Shown here piece by piece: positions 18,530 through 28,452 of a DNA stretch of 64,000 bases (positions are counted from its first letter, which is position 1; each line of letters starts with the position of its first letter). The DNA is from Paroceanicella profunda (GTDB lineage: Bacteria; Pseudomonadota; Alphaproteobacteria; Rhodobacterales; Rhodobacteraceae). The DNA lies in assembly GCF_005887635.2 (NCBI RefSeq), contig NZ_CP040818.1, forward strand, positions 3,006,501 through 3,070,500. Direction: 5' to 3'. The position numbers and the translations under genes were made by a program. The notes below the pieces were generated by a model, which was not told where the DNA came from, did not search any database, and saw only the letters and a list, made by a program, of their open reading frames with translations.

Positions 18530-18920
18530 GCTTCGTCCCGGTGGGGCTGGGTGCCGGGGCAGCCGGGTTGCGCTTTCGCGCGGAAGGGCTGAGCGTCGCG
18601 GTGGACGGGCGTCGGGCTCGCCGGGTCTCGCTTCTTCCCGGTGAGGCTGGGTGCCGGAGCGGCCGGGTCGCGCTTCCGTGCGGACGGGCTGAGCGTCGCG
18701 GTGGCCGGGTTTTGCTTCCGCCGGGAGGGGCCGGGTGCCGAGGCGGCCGGTTCACGCTTCGGTCCGGAGGGGCCGGCGCCGGGGCGGCCGGGTCGCGCGT
18801 CCCTCCGGTAAGTCCGGGCGCCGGGGTGGCCAGGCGTCGCTTCCGCCGGGAGGGAGCGGACGCCGGGGCGACCGAGGCGCGCTTCCATCCTGAGAGTAAG
18901 ATGCCTGGGTGGCCGGGGAG
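18530..18920. repeat. Degenerate ~42-bp tandem repeat with a 100-bp duplication
   Basis: A GYGCCGGGGYGGCCGGGT-like core recurs near 18551, 18651, 18693, 18735, 18776, 18819, 18860 and 18901, mostly about 42 bp apart. In addition 18541-18600 and 18641-18700 match at 53 of 60 positions by eye, a 100-bp duplication of a larger unit. On the minus strand 42 bp would code a 14-residue Arg/Pro/Ala repeat, but there is no credible start or ribosome-binding site. The rest of the 18395-19151 spacer shows no gene. Confidence 0.75.
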
Positions 18921-19151
18921 GGGCTAAGGGCAGGGTCGGGGCGGTTCCGCGACGAGGGCTGGCCCTGCCGGCGGAGCTGACCTCGGGGGGCAGGGCGCCC
19001 GGCTGCCCCGGTCCGGCAGGCCCGGCTGCAGGCGAATCCGGCCGGGCTCGGCGCCGGAACCCGTATGGCGGCGGATCGGTGGGGTCGCGCGCGGTGCTGG
19101 TGAAGGCGCGCGCCGGCGCACCGGACGGGCACGGCGTGGCGCTTCCCCGCG

Positions 19152-20150
19152 CTACACGCCGTGGTAGTCCCGGTACCAGTCCACGAAGCGGCGCACGCCC
19201 TCGTCCACCGCGGTTTCCGGCCGGTAGCCGGTGAGGCGCTGCAGCAGGGCGGTGTCGGCCCAGGTGGCCGGCACGTCGCCCTTCTGCATCTCCATGCAGT
19301 TGCGCGTCACCGGCACGCCGAGCGCCACCTCGATCGCGTCGATGAAGGCGGTGAGCTGCACCGGCGCGCCGTTGCCAATGTTCACCAGCCGCCAGGGGGC
19401 GACGGGCGAGAGCGTGTCGCCCTCCACCGGCTCCTCGCCCGGGGGGGTGTCGATCAGCAGGCGGATGGCGCGCACCAGGTCGTCCACATAGGTGAAGTCG
19501 CGCTTCATGTCGCCGTGGTTGTAGACGTCGATCGCCCGGCCCTCCAGCGTCGCGGAGACGAACTTGTAGAGCGCCATGTCCGGCCGCCCCCAGGGCCCGT
19601 AGACGGTGAAGAAGCGGAACATCGTGGTGGGGATCTTCCACAGATGGGCATAGGCGTGGCCCATCAGCTCCGTCGCCCGCTTGGTCGCGGCGTAGATGGT
19701 GAGCGGGTGCTCGGCCTGGTCGCCTTCCTCGAAGGGCATCTTCTCGTTCGCGCCATAGGCGGAGGAGGTGGAGGCCATCAGCAGATGCGCCACCGCGTGC
19801 TCGCGCGCCACCTCCATCACGTTGAAGGTGCCGGTCACGTTCGCGTCCACATAGGCGCGCGGGTTCTCCAGCGAATAGCGCACCCCGGCCTGGGCGGCGA
19901 GATGCACGATCACCTCCGGCTGCGCCGCGGCAGCGATCTCGCGCAGGCGCCCGGCGTCCTCCAGCATCACCTCATGGGCGCTGAAGCCCGGGTTCTGCAG
20001 CAGGATCTGGTGCCGCCGGCGTTTCAGCGACACGTCGTAATAGTCGGTCATCCCGTCGATGCCGGTGACCCGATGTCCCTCCGCCAGCAGCAGCCGCGCG
20101 AGGTGGAATCCGATGAAGCCGGCCGTGCCGGTGACGAGGAAAGAAGTCAT
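19152..20150 (-). CDS. NAD-dependent nucleotide-sugar epimerase (UDP-glucuronate 4-epimerase type)
   Basis: The 332-residue extended SDR has the Rossmann motif TGTAGFIG (7-14), the Ser-Tyr-Lys active site (MASTSSAYG; Tyr153 and Lys157 in IYAATK), and [21 protein letters not shown] and [14 protein letters not shown] motifs. The GRPDMA sequence and spacing are those of UDP-glucuronate 4-epimerases, which make UDP-galacturonate for surface polysaccharide. Other UDP-sugar epimerases cannot be excluded. No polysaccharide cluster is adjacent. The start codon has only a weak GGGAC site upstream. Confidence 0.88.
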   Translation of the reverse strand: MTSFLVTGTAGFIGFHLARLLLAEGHRVTGIDGMTDYYDVSLKRRRHQILLQNPGFSAHEVMLEDAGRLREIAAAAQPEVIVHLAAQAGVRYSLENPRAYVDANVTGTFNVMEVAREHAVAHLLMASTSSAYGANEKMPFEEGDQAEHPLTIYAATKRATELMGHAYAHLWKIPTTMFRFFTVYGPWGRPDMALYKFVSATLEGRAIDVYNHGDMKRDFTYVDDLVRAIRLLIDTPPGEEPVEGDTLSPVAPWRLVNIGNGAPVQLTAFIDAIEVALGVPVTRNCMEMQKGDVPATWADTALLQRLTGYRPETAVDEGVRRFVDWYRDYHGV

Positions 20151-20488
20151 GTCCCGTTTGATAGGCCCATCGCCGCGCAGTGGCAATCGCCTCGCCACCC
20201 CCGGCCCGGTGCCGCGCGACACGGGGGCCGTGCCGGGGGCCCGGAACGGGCCGGGCGGCCAAGGGGGCCCGATGCCCCCGCAGGCCGCCGGCCGGCCATG
20301 GGCCGTGCGGTTCGGGTGGGGCGCTGCCGCGCAGTCTCAGGTGCTGCGCGCCGGGGGATTGTCTTCGGCCCACGGCACCTGAGCCGCCTGCCGGCCGTGC
20401 GGATGCCGGGCTCTCACGAGGCGGTGGCCGTGTCGTCCTGCGGGCGCCGGGGCGCCGCTCTGCGGGTGAAGGGCGCTTGCATCGTCTC

Positions 20489-20596
<108 letters not shown>

Positions 20597-20658
20597 GGTC
20601 TCGCTGTACCGCCGCGCGCCGTCGCTGGTGCGGCGGACGTCCGCCCTCCCGGATTTCG

Positions 20659-21114
20659 TCACGCCCGGGCGAAGACCTCGGCCATCAGTGCCTCCAGCGC
20701 GCGCTGGTCTTCGGCGTCGAAGGCGGCCGGCGTGTCGCTGTCGACGTCGAGCACACCCAGCAGGCTGCCGTCGGCCCGGCGCACCGGCACCACGATTTCC
20801 GAGCGGGTGGAGGAGGCGCAGGCGATGTGCCCAGGGAAGGCGTCCACGTCCGGCACCAGCTGGGTTTCGCCCGTGCGCGCCGCCGCCCCGCAGACGCCGC
20901 GCGCGAAGGGGATCACCAGGCAGCCGTGCCCGCCCTGGTAGGGGCCGATCTTCAGCAACTCCGGCGCGGTGACCCGGTAGAAGCCCGTCCAGTCGAAATG
21001 CCCGAAGCTGTGGTGCAGCTCGCAGGCCACGGTGGCCATCAGCGCCACCTCGTCCGTCTCGCCCTCGGTGAGGGAGAGGATGCGCGCGCGCACCTCGGCA
21101 TATCTGTCGGACAT
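20659..21114 (-). CDS. Free methionine-(R)-sulfoxide reductase, GAF domain
   Basis: fRMsr enzymes reduce free L-methionine-(R)-sulfoxide with a GAF fold. The 151-residue protein has the family landmarks DWTGFYRV, IGPYQGG, FARGVCGAAARTGETQLVPDV and FPGHIACASSTRSEIVVP. Cys65, Cys75 and Cys99 sit at the positions of the three redox cysteines of the E. coli enzyme, the last being the catalytic one. GAGGAGGCCCCG precedes the ATG. It lies 161 bases downstream of pepN on the same strand, behind a strong hairpin. Confidence 0.9.
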   Translation of the reverse strand: MSDRYAEVRARILSLTEGETDEVALMATVACELHHSFGHFDWTGFYRVTAPELLKIGPYQGGHGCLVIPFARGVCGAAARTGETQLVPDVDAFPGHIACASSTRSEIVVPVRRADGSLLGVLDVDSDTPAAFDAEDQRALEALMAEVFARA

Positions 21115-21153
21115 CGGGGCCTCCTCCACCGCGTCGCCGGCGGCCTGTCGCGG

Positions 21154-21185
21154 CCCCGGCGCGCCCCGCACATGGCGCGCCGGGG
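21154..21185 (-). terminator. 12-bp GC hairpin between pepN and the fRMsr gene
   Basis: CCCCGGCGCGCC (21154-21165) pairs perfectly with GGCGCGCCGGGG (21174-21185) around an 8-base loop. It lies about 90 bases past the pepN stop and 40 bases before the next gene. There is no T tract, so termination or mRNA-end protection are both possible. Confidence 0.55.
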
Positions 21186-21275
21186 CGTCCGGGTCAAGAT
21201 CCCGGGGCTTGCCCGTGGGGCCTCGGGACGGGCCCGCCCACGGCCGGGGCAGCCGCGGGCGCGCCGCCGCGTCGC

Positions 21276-23849
21276 TCAGGCGCCGAGGATGCGCTCCACG
21301 ATCTCCCGGGTGTTCTTCGACAGCCCGGGCTCGGCGGCCATGCGCTCCAGCTCGGCGCGGATGAGCGCCTGGCGGCCGGGCTCGTAGCGCGCCCAGGTCT
21401 CGAAGCAGCCGGCCATGCGGGCGGTGGTCTGCGGGTTCAGCGGGTCGAGCTTGAGCAGCCAGTCCGCCACGAAGCGGTAGCCGGCGCCGTCGGCGCGGTG
21501 GAAGGCCGTCGGGTTGGCCGCGAAGCCGCCGATCAGCGCGCGGAAACGGTTGGGGTTCTTCCAATCGAAATCCGCATGCCCGGCCAGTTGCCGCGCCCGC
21601 TCCAGCGCCACGCCCGAGGGCGAGGCCATCGCCTGCAGGGTGAACCACTTGTCGATCACCAGCCGGTCCGCCTTCCAGCGCTCGTAGAAGGTGGCGAGCG
21701 CGGCGGTGGCCGAGGGGGCGTCCTCGCGCACCAGCAGGCTCAGCGCGCTGAGGCTCTCGGTCATGTTTGTGGCCGCGCCGAACAGGGTGCCGGCGGCGAT
21801 GCCCCGCGGGTCCAGCCGGGTGATGTAGCCCAGTGCCGTGGCGCGCAGGGCGCGGCGGGCGGCGTCGCCCGCCTCCGGGCAATAGGCGCCGGGGGTGGCG
21901 TAGCGGTCGTAGAGGTCGTTGAACACCTCCGCGCCGCCGGTCGCCACGGCGGTGGCGAGGTCGGTGAGCGCGCGCTCGATCGCGTCCGGGTCCGCGGCGG
22001 TGCCGCGCTGGAAGCTCTCCTGTGCCAATGCCTCGCGGGAGGGGAGCGTGAGGGCGAGGGCCCGGAAGGCCGGGTCCACGCTCTCGTCCGCCGCCAGGGT
22101 GGCCAGGGCGGCCACCAGCGCGGGGTCCGCCGGCAGGTCCGGGTCCGCGGCCATGGCGAGGGCGGTGTCCGTGGCCAGGTTGCGCGCCGCCTCCCAGCGG
22201 TTGAACGGGTCGCTGTCATGGGCGATGAGGAAGGCGCGCTCGGCCGGCGTGCGCGCCATCTCCAGGATCACCGGCGCCGAGAAGCCGCGCAGCAGCGAGA
22301 CCACCAGCCGCTCCGGCATCTCGAAGGTGAACACCTGGCGCGCCGCGGTGAGTTCCAGCACCTGCGCGGGGGCCGCGTCCGATCCGTCGGGCGCAAGGAA
22401 CCCGGTGGCGACCGGGATTACCATCGGCGCCTTCACCGGCTGGCCGGGCGTGGGCGGCACCTCCTGCGTCAGGGTGAGGGTGAGCGTGCCCCCGGTATAG
22501 TCTACCTGCGCTGCCACCCGGGGCGTGCCGGCCTGGGAGTACCACAGCGCGAACTGCGAGAGGTCGCGGCCCGTCGCGTCCTCGAACACCTTCAGCCAGT
22601 CCTCGATGGTGCAGGCCTCGCCGTCATGCCGCTCGAAGTAGAGGTCCAGCGCCTGGCGGTAGGCCGCGTCTCCCACCATGAGGCGCAGCATGCGGATCAC
22701 CTCCGCGCCCTTCTCGTAGACGGTGGCGGTGTAGAAATTGTTGATCTCCACGTATTCCGTGGGCCGCACCGGGTGGGCGAGCGGCCCCGCGTCCTCGCGG
22801 AACTGGCGGGCGCGCAGCTGCAGCACGTCGGCGATGCGTTTCACCGGCTCCGAGCGCTGGTCGGCGCTGAAGCACTGGTCGCGGAACACGGTGAGGCCTT
22901 CCTTCAGGCAGAGCTGGAACCAGTCGCGGCAGGTGATGCGGTTGCCGGTCCAGTTGTGGAAATACTCGTGGGCGATGATGCCCTCGATCAGCTCGTAGTC
23001 CCGGTCCGTCGCCGTGTCGGGGCTGGCGAGCACGTATTTCGAGTTGAAGATGTTCAGCCCCTTGTTCTCCATCGCGCCCATGTTGAAGTCGTCCACCGCG
23101 ACGATCATGAACAGGTCGAGGTCGTATTCCCGGCCATAGGCGCGCTCGTCCCAGTCCATGGAGCGCTTGAGCGCGTCCATGGCGTAGGCGCAGCGGTCCT
23201 CGTCGCCGGGGCGCACGTAGATCTTCAGCGCCACCTCGCGGCCCGAGGCGGTGGTGAAGCTGTCGTCGTGCGAGAGCAGGTCGCCCGCCACCAGCGCGAA
23301 GAGGTAGGAGGGCTTCGGCCAGGGGTCGTCCCATTCCGCCCAGCCGGCGCCGGAGGCCACGGGGTTGCCGTTGGAGAGCTTCACCCGCTGGTCGCCCTCG
23401 ATGCGCACGTGGAAGCGGGCCATCACGTCCGGCCGGTCCGGGTAATAGGTGATCTTGCGGAAGCCCTGCGCCTCGCACTGGGTGCAGTACATGCCGTTGG
23501 ACATGTAGAGCCCGTCGAGCGAGGTGTTGCTGGCCGGGTCGATCACGGTGACGGCTTCCCAGTCGAAGCCGCCGGCGGGCAGGGCGGAGGCCGGCAGGCT
23601 GAGGCCCTCGGCGCTCACCTCCGGGCTCACCGGGGTGCCGTCGATGGTGGCGGAGACCAGCTCCAGCTGCTCGCCGTCCAGCCAGAGGCCCTGGCCGGGA
23701 GCGGCGTCCGGGTTGGGCCGGAAGCGGATTCGCGCGGTCACCCGGGTGGCGTGGGGGTCGAGCGCGAAGGTCAGCGCCACATGCTCCACGGTCCAGGCTG
23801 CGGGAGCGTAGTCCGTGAGGCGGACCGCCCCGTGCATCGCGTCTCTCAT
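21276..23849 (-). CDS. pepN: Aminopeptidase N (M1 family)
   Basis: PepN is a zinc metallopeptidase removing N-terminal residues from peptides. The 857-residue protein shows the exopeptidase motif GAMEN (258-262), the zinc site HEYFHNW (His294, His298) with Glu317 (LKEGLT), and the Tyr-containing ATVYEKGAEVIRML stretch that supplies the transition-state tyrosine. The C-terminal half is the helical superdomain typical of bacterial PepN. AAGGAG lies twelve bases before the ATG. It is divergent from the small membrane protein gene at 24020. Confidence 0.96.
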   Translation of the reverse strand: MRDAMHGAVRLTDYAPAAWTVEHVALTFALDPHATRVTARIRFRPNPDAAPGQGLWLDGEQLELVSATIDGTPVSPEVSAEGLSLPASALPAGGFDWEAVTVIDPASNTSLDGLYMSNGMYCTQCEAQGFRKITYYPDRPDVMARFHVRIEGDQRVKLSNGNPVASGAGWAEWDDPWPKPSYLFALVAGDLLSHDDSFTTASGREVALKIYVRPGDEDRCAYAMDALKRSMDWDERAYGREYDLDLFMIVAVDDFNMGAMENKGLNIFNSKYVLASPDTATDRDYELIEGIIAHEYFHNWTGNRITCRDWFQLCLKEGLTVFRDQCFSADQRSEPVKRIADVLQLRARQFREDAGPLAHPVRPTEYVEINNFYTATVYEKGAEVIRMLRLMVGDAAYRQALDLYFERHDGEACTIEDWLKVFEDATGRDLSQFALWYSQAGTPRVAAQVDYTGGTLTLTLTQEVPPTPGQPVKAPMVIPVATGFLAPDGSDAAPAQVLELTAARQVFTFEMPERLVVSLLRGFSAPVILEMARTPAERAFLIAHDSDPFNRWEAARNLATDTALAMAADPDLPADPALVAALATLAADESVDPAFRALALTLPSREALAQESFQRGTAADPDAIERALTDLATAVATGGAEVFNDLYDRYATPGAYCPEAGDAARRALRATALGYITRLDPRGIAAGTLFGAATNMTESLSALSLLVREDAPSATAALATFYERWKADRLVIDKWFTLQAMASPSGVALERARQLAGHADFDWKNPNRFRALIGGFAANPTAFHRADGAGYRFVADWLLKLDPLNPQTTARMAGCFETWARYEPGRQALIRAELERMAAEPGLSKNTREIVERILGA

Positions 23850-24019
23850 GGCCGTGGCTCTCCTTGTCCGGCAATGCGCCCGCAGCGCCGGGGCCTCCCG
23901 GCGCGGCAGTCTGGCGCATGATCTGAACCTTTGCGTTCGTCGGGACGTTAGCCTTCATGACAAGGGCCTTCAACTGCCCGGAGGCCCTCCCCGACCGCGG
24001 ATCTGAAAGGAATGGCATC

Positions 24020-24217
24020 ATGAGCGCCCCCGACACCGATATCCGGAATCAGAAGAAGCAGCATCGCTGGCCGCTGCTGGGCATGGCCCTGGCGGTGCTG
24101 GTGGGCGTGGGGCTGATCGTGCTCTGGTTCTTCGAGTTGGCCTACGAGGGCGACGAGCCGGGCGAGACCAGCCACATCTCCGCCCCTGAGAGCCAGCCGC
24201 CCGCAACCACGCAGTGA
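24020..24217 (+). CDS. Small single-span membrane protein, unknown function
   Basis: Sixty-five residues starting MSAPDTDIRNQKKQHRWP, with one membrane helix (about 19-41, LLGMALAVLVGVGLIVLWFF) and an acidic, Pro/Ser-rich tail. The ATG follows GAAAGGAATGGCATC. An upstream in-frame ATG has no ribosome-binding site. Function is not recognisable. It lies between pepN and glcB. Confidence 0.7.
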   Translation: MSAPDTDIRNQKKQHRWPLLGMALAVLVGVGLIVLWFFELAYEGDEPGETSHISAPESQPPATTQ

Positions 24218-24334
24218 CCCGGTGCCCCGCAGCGGGGCAGGGCGGGCCGCGCCGGTGCGTGCTCGGCCCGGTGCCGGGAGGCGCCGCGCCGGACCCGCTT
24301 TCCAACAGATGGAAACGCAATCCATGACGGCTTT

Positions 24335-24354
24335 ACGTTTCCGATCGGAAACGT
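24335..24354 (+). promoter_or_regulatory. 20-bp perfect palindrome upstream of glcB
   Basis: ACGTTTCCGATCGGAAACGT is a perfect inverted repeat ending 40 bases before the malate synthase start. A second, looser TTTCC-N7-GGAAA lies at 24299-24315. Paired TTTCC/GGAAA half-sites look like operators for a dimeric regulator of acetate or glyoxylate metabolism; which regulator is unknown. Confidence 0.7.
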
Positions 24355-24394
24355 CATCTGTGGTGCGAGAACATGTTTCATGGAGGCTGCGCCG

Positions 24395-26557
24395 ATGACC
24401 GAGAGACTGGACCGCCACGGGCTGCAGGTGGCCCGCCCGCTTTGCGAGCTGATCGAGGCCGGCGCGCTGCCGGGCACCGGCGTCACGCCCGAGGCCTTCT
24501 GGGCCGGGCTGTCGGAGCTGCTGCACGGGTTCGCCCCGGAGAACCGCCGGCTTCTCGCCCGCCGCGCCGAGCTTCAGGGCCGCATCGACGCCTGGATGAA
24601 GGCCCGCAAGGGCACGCCTCTCGACGTGGCCGCGCAGGAGGCCTTCCTGCGCGAGATCGGCTACATCGTGCCCGAGGGCCCGGCCTTCAGCGTGGATACC
24701 GACAATGTCGACCCGGAGATCGCCACCATCGCCGGTCCGCAGCTCGTCGTGCCGGTGATGAACGCGCGCTACGCGCTCAACGCCGCGAACGCACGCTGGG
24801 GCAATCTCTATGACGCGCTCTACGGCACGGACGCCCTGGGAAGCCTGCCCTCCGGCACCGGCTACGACCCGGCGCGCGGGCGCGAGGTCATCGCCTGGGC
24901 CAAGGCGTTCCTGGACCGAGCGCTGCCGCTGACCGCCGGCTCCCATGCCGATGTCACCTCCTACTCGGTGGGCCCGGACGGGCTGGTCCTCACCTCCCGC
25001 GCCGGGGAGACAGCGCTGGCGGAGCCCGGGCGCTTCGCCGGTTCGCGTACGGATGGCGGCATGCTGGGCCTCCTGTTCCGCCACAACGGCCTGATGATCG
25101 AGATCCGGGTGGACCGGGACGGCGCCATCGGCAAGTCCGACCCGGCGGGGGTCGACTCCGTCTGGCTCGAAGCCGCGATCACCGCGATCATGGACTGCGA
25201 GGATTCCGTCGCCGCCGTGGATGCCGAGGACAAGACGCTCGCCTATGCCAACTGGCTGGGCCTGATGCGCGGCGACCTGTCGGAGACCGTGTCCAAGGGC
25301 GGGCAGAGCTTCACCCGCCGGCTTGCCCCCGACCCGGTGTTCACCGCGCCCTCGGGCGGCAGCTTCTCGGTGAAGGGCCGCTCGCTGATGCTGGTGCGCA
25401 ACGTGGGCCACCTGATGACCACCCCGGCCATCCTGGACCGCGACGGCGGGGAAGTGTTCGAGGGCCTGCTCGACGCCATGTGCACCGTGCTCTGCGCCAT
25501 GCACGACATCGTGAAGGGCGGGGGCGCGCGCAATTCCGTCTGCGGCTCGGTCTACGTGGTCAAGCCGAAGATGCACGGGCCGGCCGAGGTTGCCTTCACA
25601 GACCGGATCTTCACCCGGGTGGAGGAGGTGCTGGGCCTGCCGCTCAACACCGTCAAGATCGGCATCATGGATGAGGAGCGCCGCACGACGGTGAACCTCA
25701 AGGAGTGCATCCGCGCGGCGAAATCCCGCGTGGTGTTCATCAACACCGGCTTCCTGGACCGCACCGGCGACGAGATGCACACCTCCATGGAACTGGGCCC
25801 GATGATCCGCAAGGGCGACATGAAGTCGGAAGCCTGGATCTCCGCCTACGAGGACAACAACGTGGACGTGGGCCTGGCCTGCGGCCTGTCGGGCCGCGCG
25901 CAGATCGGCAAGGGCATGTGGGCGATGCCGGACCGCATGGCCGACATGCTGGCGCAGAAGATCGGCCACCCGAAATCCGGCGCCAACACCGCCTGGGTGC
26001 CCAGCCCCACCGCCGCCACCCTGCACGCCACGCATTACCACGAGGTGGACGTCTTCGCCCGCCAGAAGGAAATCGCCGCCGGCGGCGCGCGCGCGAAGCT
26101 TTCCGACATCCTCACCGTGCCGGTGGCGAGCCCCGGCCACAACTGGTCGGACGAGGAGATCACCGCCGAGCTGGAGAACAACGCGCAAGGCATCCTGGGC
26201 TATGTGGTGCGCTGGGTGGACCAGGGCGTGGGCTGTTCCAAGGTGCCCGACATCCATGACGTGGGCCTGATGGAGGACCGCGCCACCTGCCGCATCTCTA
26301 GCCAGCACATGGCCAACTGGCTCCACCACGGCGTGGCCACCGAGGACCAGGTGATGGCGGTGATGAAGCGGATGGCCGAGGTGGTGGACCGCCAGAACGC
26401 CGGCGACGCCGCCTACACGCCCATGGCGCCCGGGTTCGACGGCCCGGCCTTCCGCGCGGCCTGCGACCTGGTGTTCCGCGGCGTGGAGCAGCCCTCGGGC
26501 TACACCGAGCCCGTGCTGCACGCGCGCCGCAGGGAACTGAAGGCCGCGCTGGCCTGA
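24395..26557 (+). CDS. glcB: Malate synthase G
   Basis: Malate synthase condenses glyoxylate with acetyl-CoA to malate. The 720-residue length is that of the monomeric G form. Typical stretches are [58 protein letters not shown] and [18 protein letters not shown], with the catalytic Asp/Glu region near [20 protein letters not shown]. The ATG at 24395 has GGAGG at eight bases; an ATG five codons earlier overlaps that site. No glcDEF or aceA is adjacent. A palindrome upstream suggests specific control. Confidence 0.97.
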   Translation: MTERLDRHGLQVARPLCELIEAGALPGTGVTPEAFWAGLSELLHGFAPENRRLLARRAELQGRIDAWMKARKGTPLDVAAQEAFLREIGYIVPEGPAFSVDTDNVDPEIATIAGPQLVVPVMNARYALNAANARWGNLYDALYGTDALGSLPSGTGYDPARGREVIAWAKAFLDRALPLTAGSHADVTSYSVGPDGLVLTSRAGETALAEPGRFAGSRTDGGMLGLLFRHNGLMIEIRVDRDGAIGKSDPAGVDSVWLEAAITAIMDCEDSVAAVDAEDKTLAYANWLGLMRGDLSETVSKGGQSFTRRLAPDPVFTAPSGGSFSVKGRSLMLVRNVGHLMTTPAILDRDGGEVFEGLLDAMCTVLCAMHDIVKGGGARNSVCGSVYVVKPKMHGPAEVAFTDRIFTRVEEVLGLPLNTVKIGIMDEERRTTVNLKECIRAAKSRVVFINTGFLDRTGDEMHTSMELGPMIRKGDMKSEAWISAYEDNNVDVGLACGLSGRAQIGKGMWAMPDRMADMLAQKIGHPKSGANTAWVPSPTAATLHATHYHEVDVFARQKEIAAGGARAKLSDILTVPVASPGHNWSDEEITAELENNAQGILGYVVRWVDQGVGCSKVPDIHDVGLMEDRATCRISSQHMANWLHHGVATEDQVMAVMKRMAEVVDRQNAGDAAYTPMAPGFDGPAFRAACDLVFRGVEQPSGYTEPVLHARRRELKAALA

Positions 26558-26603
26558 GCCGGGCACACTCCGGGCGCGGACCATGCCCCGGAAAACTCCC
26601 GGA

Positions 26604-26629
26604 CTGCCCCGCGAGCCTGCGCGGGGCAG
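26604..26629 (+). terminator. 10-bp GC hairpin after glcB
   Basis: CTGCCCCGCG (26604-26613) pairs perfectly with CGCGGGGCAG (26620-26629) around a 6-base loop, about 47 bases past the glcB stop. No T run follows. It is a plausible terminator. Confidence 0.55.
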
Positions 26630-26944
26630 CCGCCTACCGCAGGGCACCCGCGCTCGGGAGGTTCCTTTCGCGCGGGCGCGGGCCCGCTGGCTGATCCGGT
26701 CCTCCGCCTTCCGGCAGAGGTGGGGTTTCGCGGCAGCCACGGCCGGGGACGGAGCAGTTCCGGCGGCCGGAGCGAAGACACGCGGGAGCCCCGAAGGTGC
26801 GGTGGCCGGGCACTCCTTCGGGCGCTGCCGGGCCGCGCGCGGCAAGATTCCGGAAACACTGCTGTGCGATATTTTTGACGGACAAGCATCTCGACGCAGC
26901 GGATTCCGATGATTATTCTGCGTTGCAGCAGAAAGGAGTGTGAC
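26630..26944. other. Spacer between glcB and the amidotransferase-like gene
   Basis: No gene was recognised here. The last 100 bases (from about 26850) are relatively AT-rich, with GCGATATTTTTGACGG and GATGATTATTCTGCG, and probably hold the promoter of the next gene. Confidence 0.5.
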
Positions 26945-27703
26945 ATGGCACGCCCCGTCATCGGAATTATCGGAAACCACCATCTCATCGGAAATGACTA
27001 TCGCACGCAGGCCGCGGGCGAGATGAACATCGCCGCTGTGGCGGACGTCTGTGACGCCCTGCCGCTCGTCGTGCCCTCCATGCCGGAAGCCGTGGCCGTC
27101 GCCGATCTCGTGGAGGTCTGCGCCGGGTTCATCTTCACCGGCGGCCGGCCGAACGTGCATCCGTCGCTCTACGGCCACGAGGAAACGCCCGGCCACGGGC
27201 CGTTCGACCCGCGCCGTGACAGCCTCACCCTGCCGCTCATCCGCAGCTGTGTGGAGCGCGGCATTCCCATTCTCGGCCTGTGCCGGGGCTTCCAGGAATT
27301 TGGTGTCGCCTATGGCAGCACCCTGCATCCGGAAATCCGCGACCTCCCCGGCCGGATGAACCACCGCATGCCGCCGGACGGCACGCTGGAGGAGAAATTC
27401 GCCCTGCGCCACCCGGTGAATCTCACCCCCGGCGGCAAGTTCGCCAAGCTGTTCGGCTCTGACGTGATCCAGGTGAATTCCTTGCACGGGCAGGGGGTTA
27501 TCGACGCAGGCTCACGTGTCGTGATCGAAGGATACGCGCCGGATGGCACCGCCGAGGCGCTGCATATCGCCGGCGCCTGCAATTTCGCGATGGCCGTGCA
27601 GTGGCATGCGGAATGGCGCGCCGGCGAAGACCCGGTCTCGCGCGCGCTCTTCTCCTCCTTCGCCCAGGCCGTGCACGCAAAGCGCTCCTGCGCCGCCGCC
27701 TGA
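26945..27703 (+). CDS. Class I glutamine amidotransferase-like gamma-glutamyl hydrolase (peptidase C26)
   Basis: The 252-residue protein has the PuuD/C26 layout: PVIGIIGNHHL at the start, GFIFTGGRPNVHPSLYG, nucleophile Cys113 in PILGLCRGFQE, and His221 and Glu223 in AVQWHAEWR. PuuD splits gamma-glutamyl-GABA in putrescine degradation; no other puu gene is near, so the substrate is unproven. AAAGGAGTGTGAC precedes the ATG. An in-frame ATG at 26909 lacks a site. Confidence 0.88.
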   Translation: MARPVIGIIGNHHLIGNDYRTQAAGEMNIAAVADVCDALPLVVPSMPEAVAVADLVEVCAGFIFTGGRPNVHPSLYGHEETPGHGPFDPRRDSLTLPLIRSCVERGIPILGLCRGFQEFGVAYGSTLHPEIRDLPGRMNHRMPPDGTLEEKFALRHPVNLTPGGKFAKLFGSDVIQVNSLHGQGVIDAGSRVVIEGYAPDGTAEALHIAGACNFAMAVQWHAEWRAGEDPVSRALFSSFAQAVHAKRSCAAA

Positions 27704-27979
27704 CGGGGGGTCTGACACCGCGCTCCGACGGTGAGCCTCCAGGCCGTGCTCCATCGGCGCCGCCTCACGGGGCGATCAGTGTTGCGGCCGCGCCTCCGGG
27801 GCGCGGTCTCTCCCGGCTTGCGGATTGCCCTTGGTGCATGGGGAATTCTCCCGTCCTGGGGACTCCCCTGCGGAATGGCTCCGGGATTGCGCCGATCGGC
27901 TCTCGCTAGAGCCGGGACGGTCGGGCACCGGAGCTTGATCTGTGTGCGGAACCGCTCCCGCGTTTCAGCGGCGCGGTGA

Positions 27980-28381
27980 TCAGTTGTTCGCGGGGGCCGG
28001 GCGGGCGGCGCCGTCTTCGATCGGGGTGCGGCTGTCGTAGAGGGTCTTGAGCCGGGTCCAGGCTTCCTGGCAGCTCTGCTCGTCTCCGTCGATCAGCGCC
28101 TTTTCGGCGCCCTGCAGCTCCGTCATGAAGGTCTCGCGCTCCCCGGCGTCGTCGAACCAGCTCTCCAGCGGCTCGGACATCGGGGCCTCTCCGCGCAGGT
28201 CGCGCAGCGAGCCGTCGGACATCTTCACGATCAGGTTGTTCGGCTCCTGCCTCTTCAGCGCCGCCTGCTCCAGCCGCACCACTTCCTGGCGCAGGCCGCC
28301 GATTTCGTCGTTGCAGGCCGCCTGCGCGGCCTCCCCGGCGGCAAGGGCGGCGAAGCCCAGTGCGAGTGTCTTCATCGGCAT
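27980..28381 (-). CDS. Hypothetical exported protein
   Basis: This 133-residue protein has a likely signal peptide (MPMKTLALGFAALAAGEAAQA) followed by a charged, probably helical domain with two cysteines (ACNDEIGG and EQSCQEAW), which could form a disulfide in the periplasm. AAGGAGG lies nine bases before the ATG. No family is recognised. It follows ggt on the same strand with a 71-base gap. The adjacent spacer 27704-27979 shows no gene. Confidence 0.7.
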   Translation of the reverse strand: MPMKTLALGFAALAAGEAAQAACNDEIGGLRQEVVRLEQAALKRQEPNNLIVKMSDGSLRDLRGEAPMSEPLESWFDDAGERETFMTELQGAEKALIDGDEQSCQEAWTRLKTLYDSRTPIEDGAARPAPANN

Positions 28382-28452
28382 CGGATACGTCCTCCTTTCC
28401 GGATCGAACGCCTCCGGCGCGGTTTCGTTCCGAAATTCGGGCCGAAACCCGT

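Noticed and set aside
18391..19641. Minus-strand open frame with 14-residue Arg/Pro repeats through the 42-bp array
   Set aside because: It overlaps the end of the epimerase gene in another frame, has no start signal, and is explained by the DNA repeat.
23948..27487. A very long open frame (1179 codons) on the minus strand opposite glcB and the amidotransferase gene
   Set aside because: It lies antisense to clear genes, has His/Arg/Gly-rich composition and no family features; such frames are common in very GC-rich DNA.
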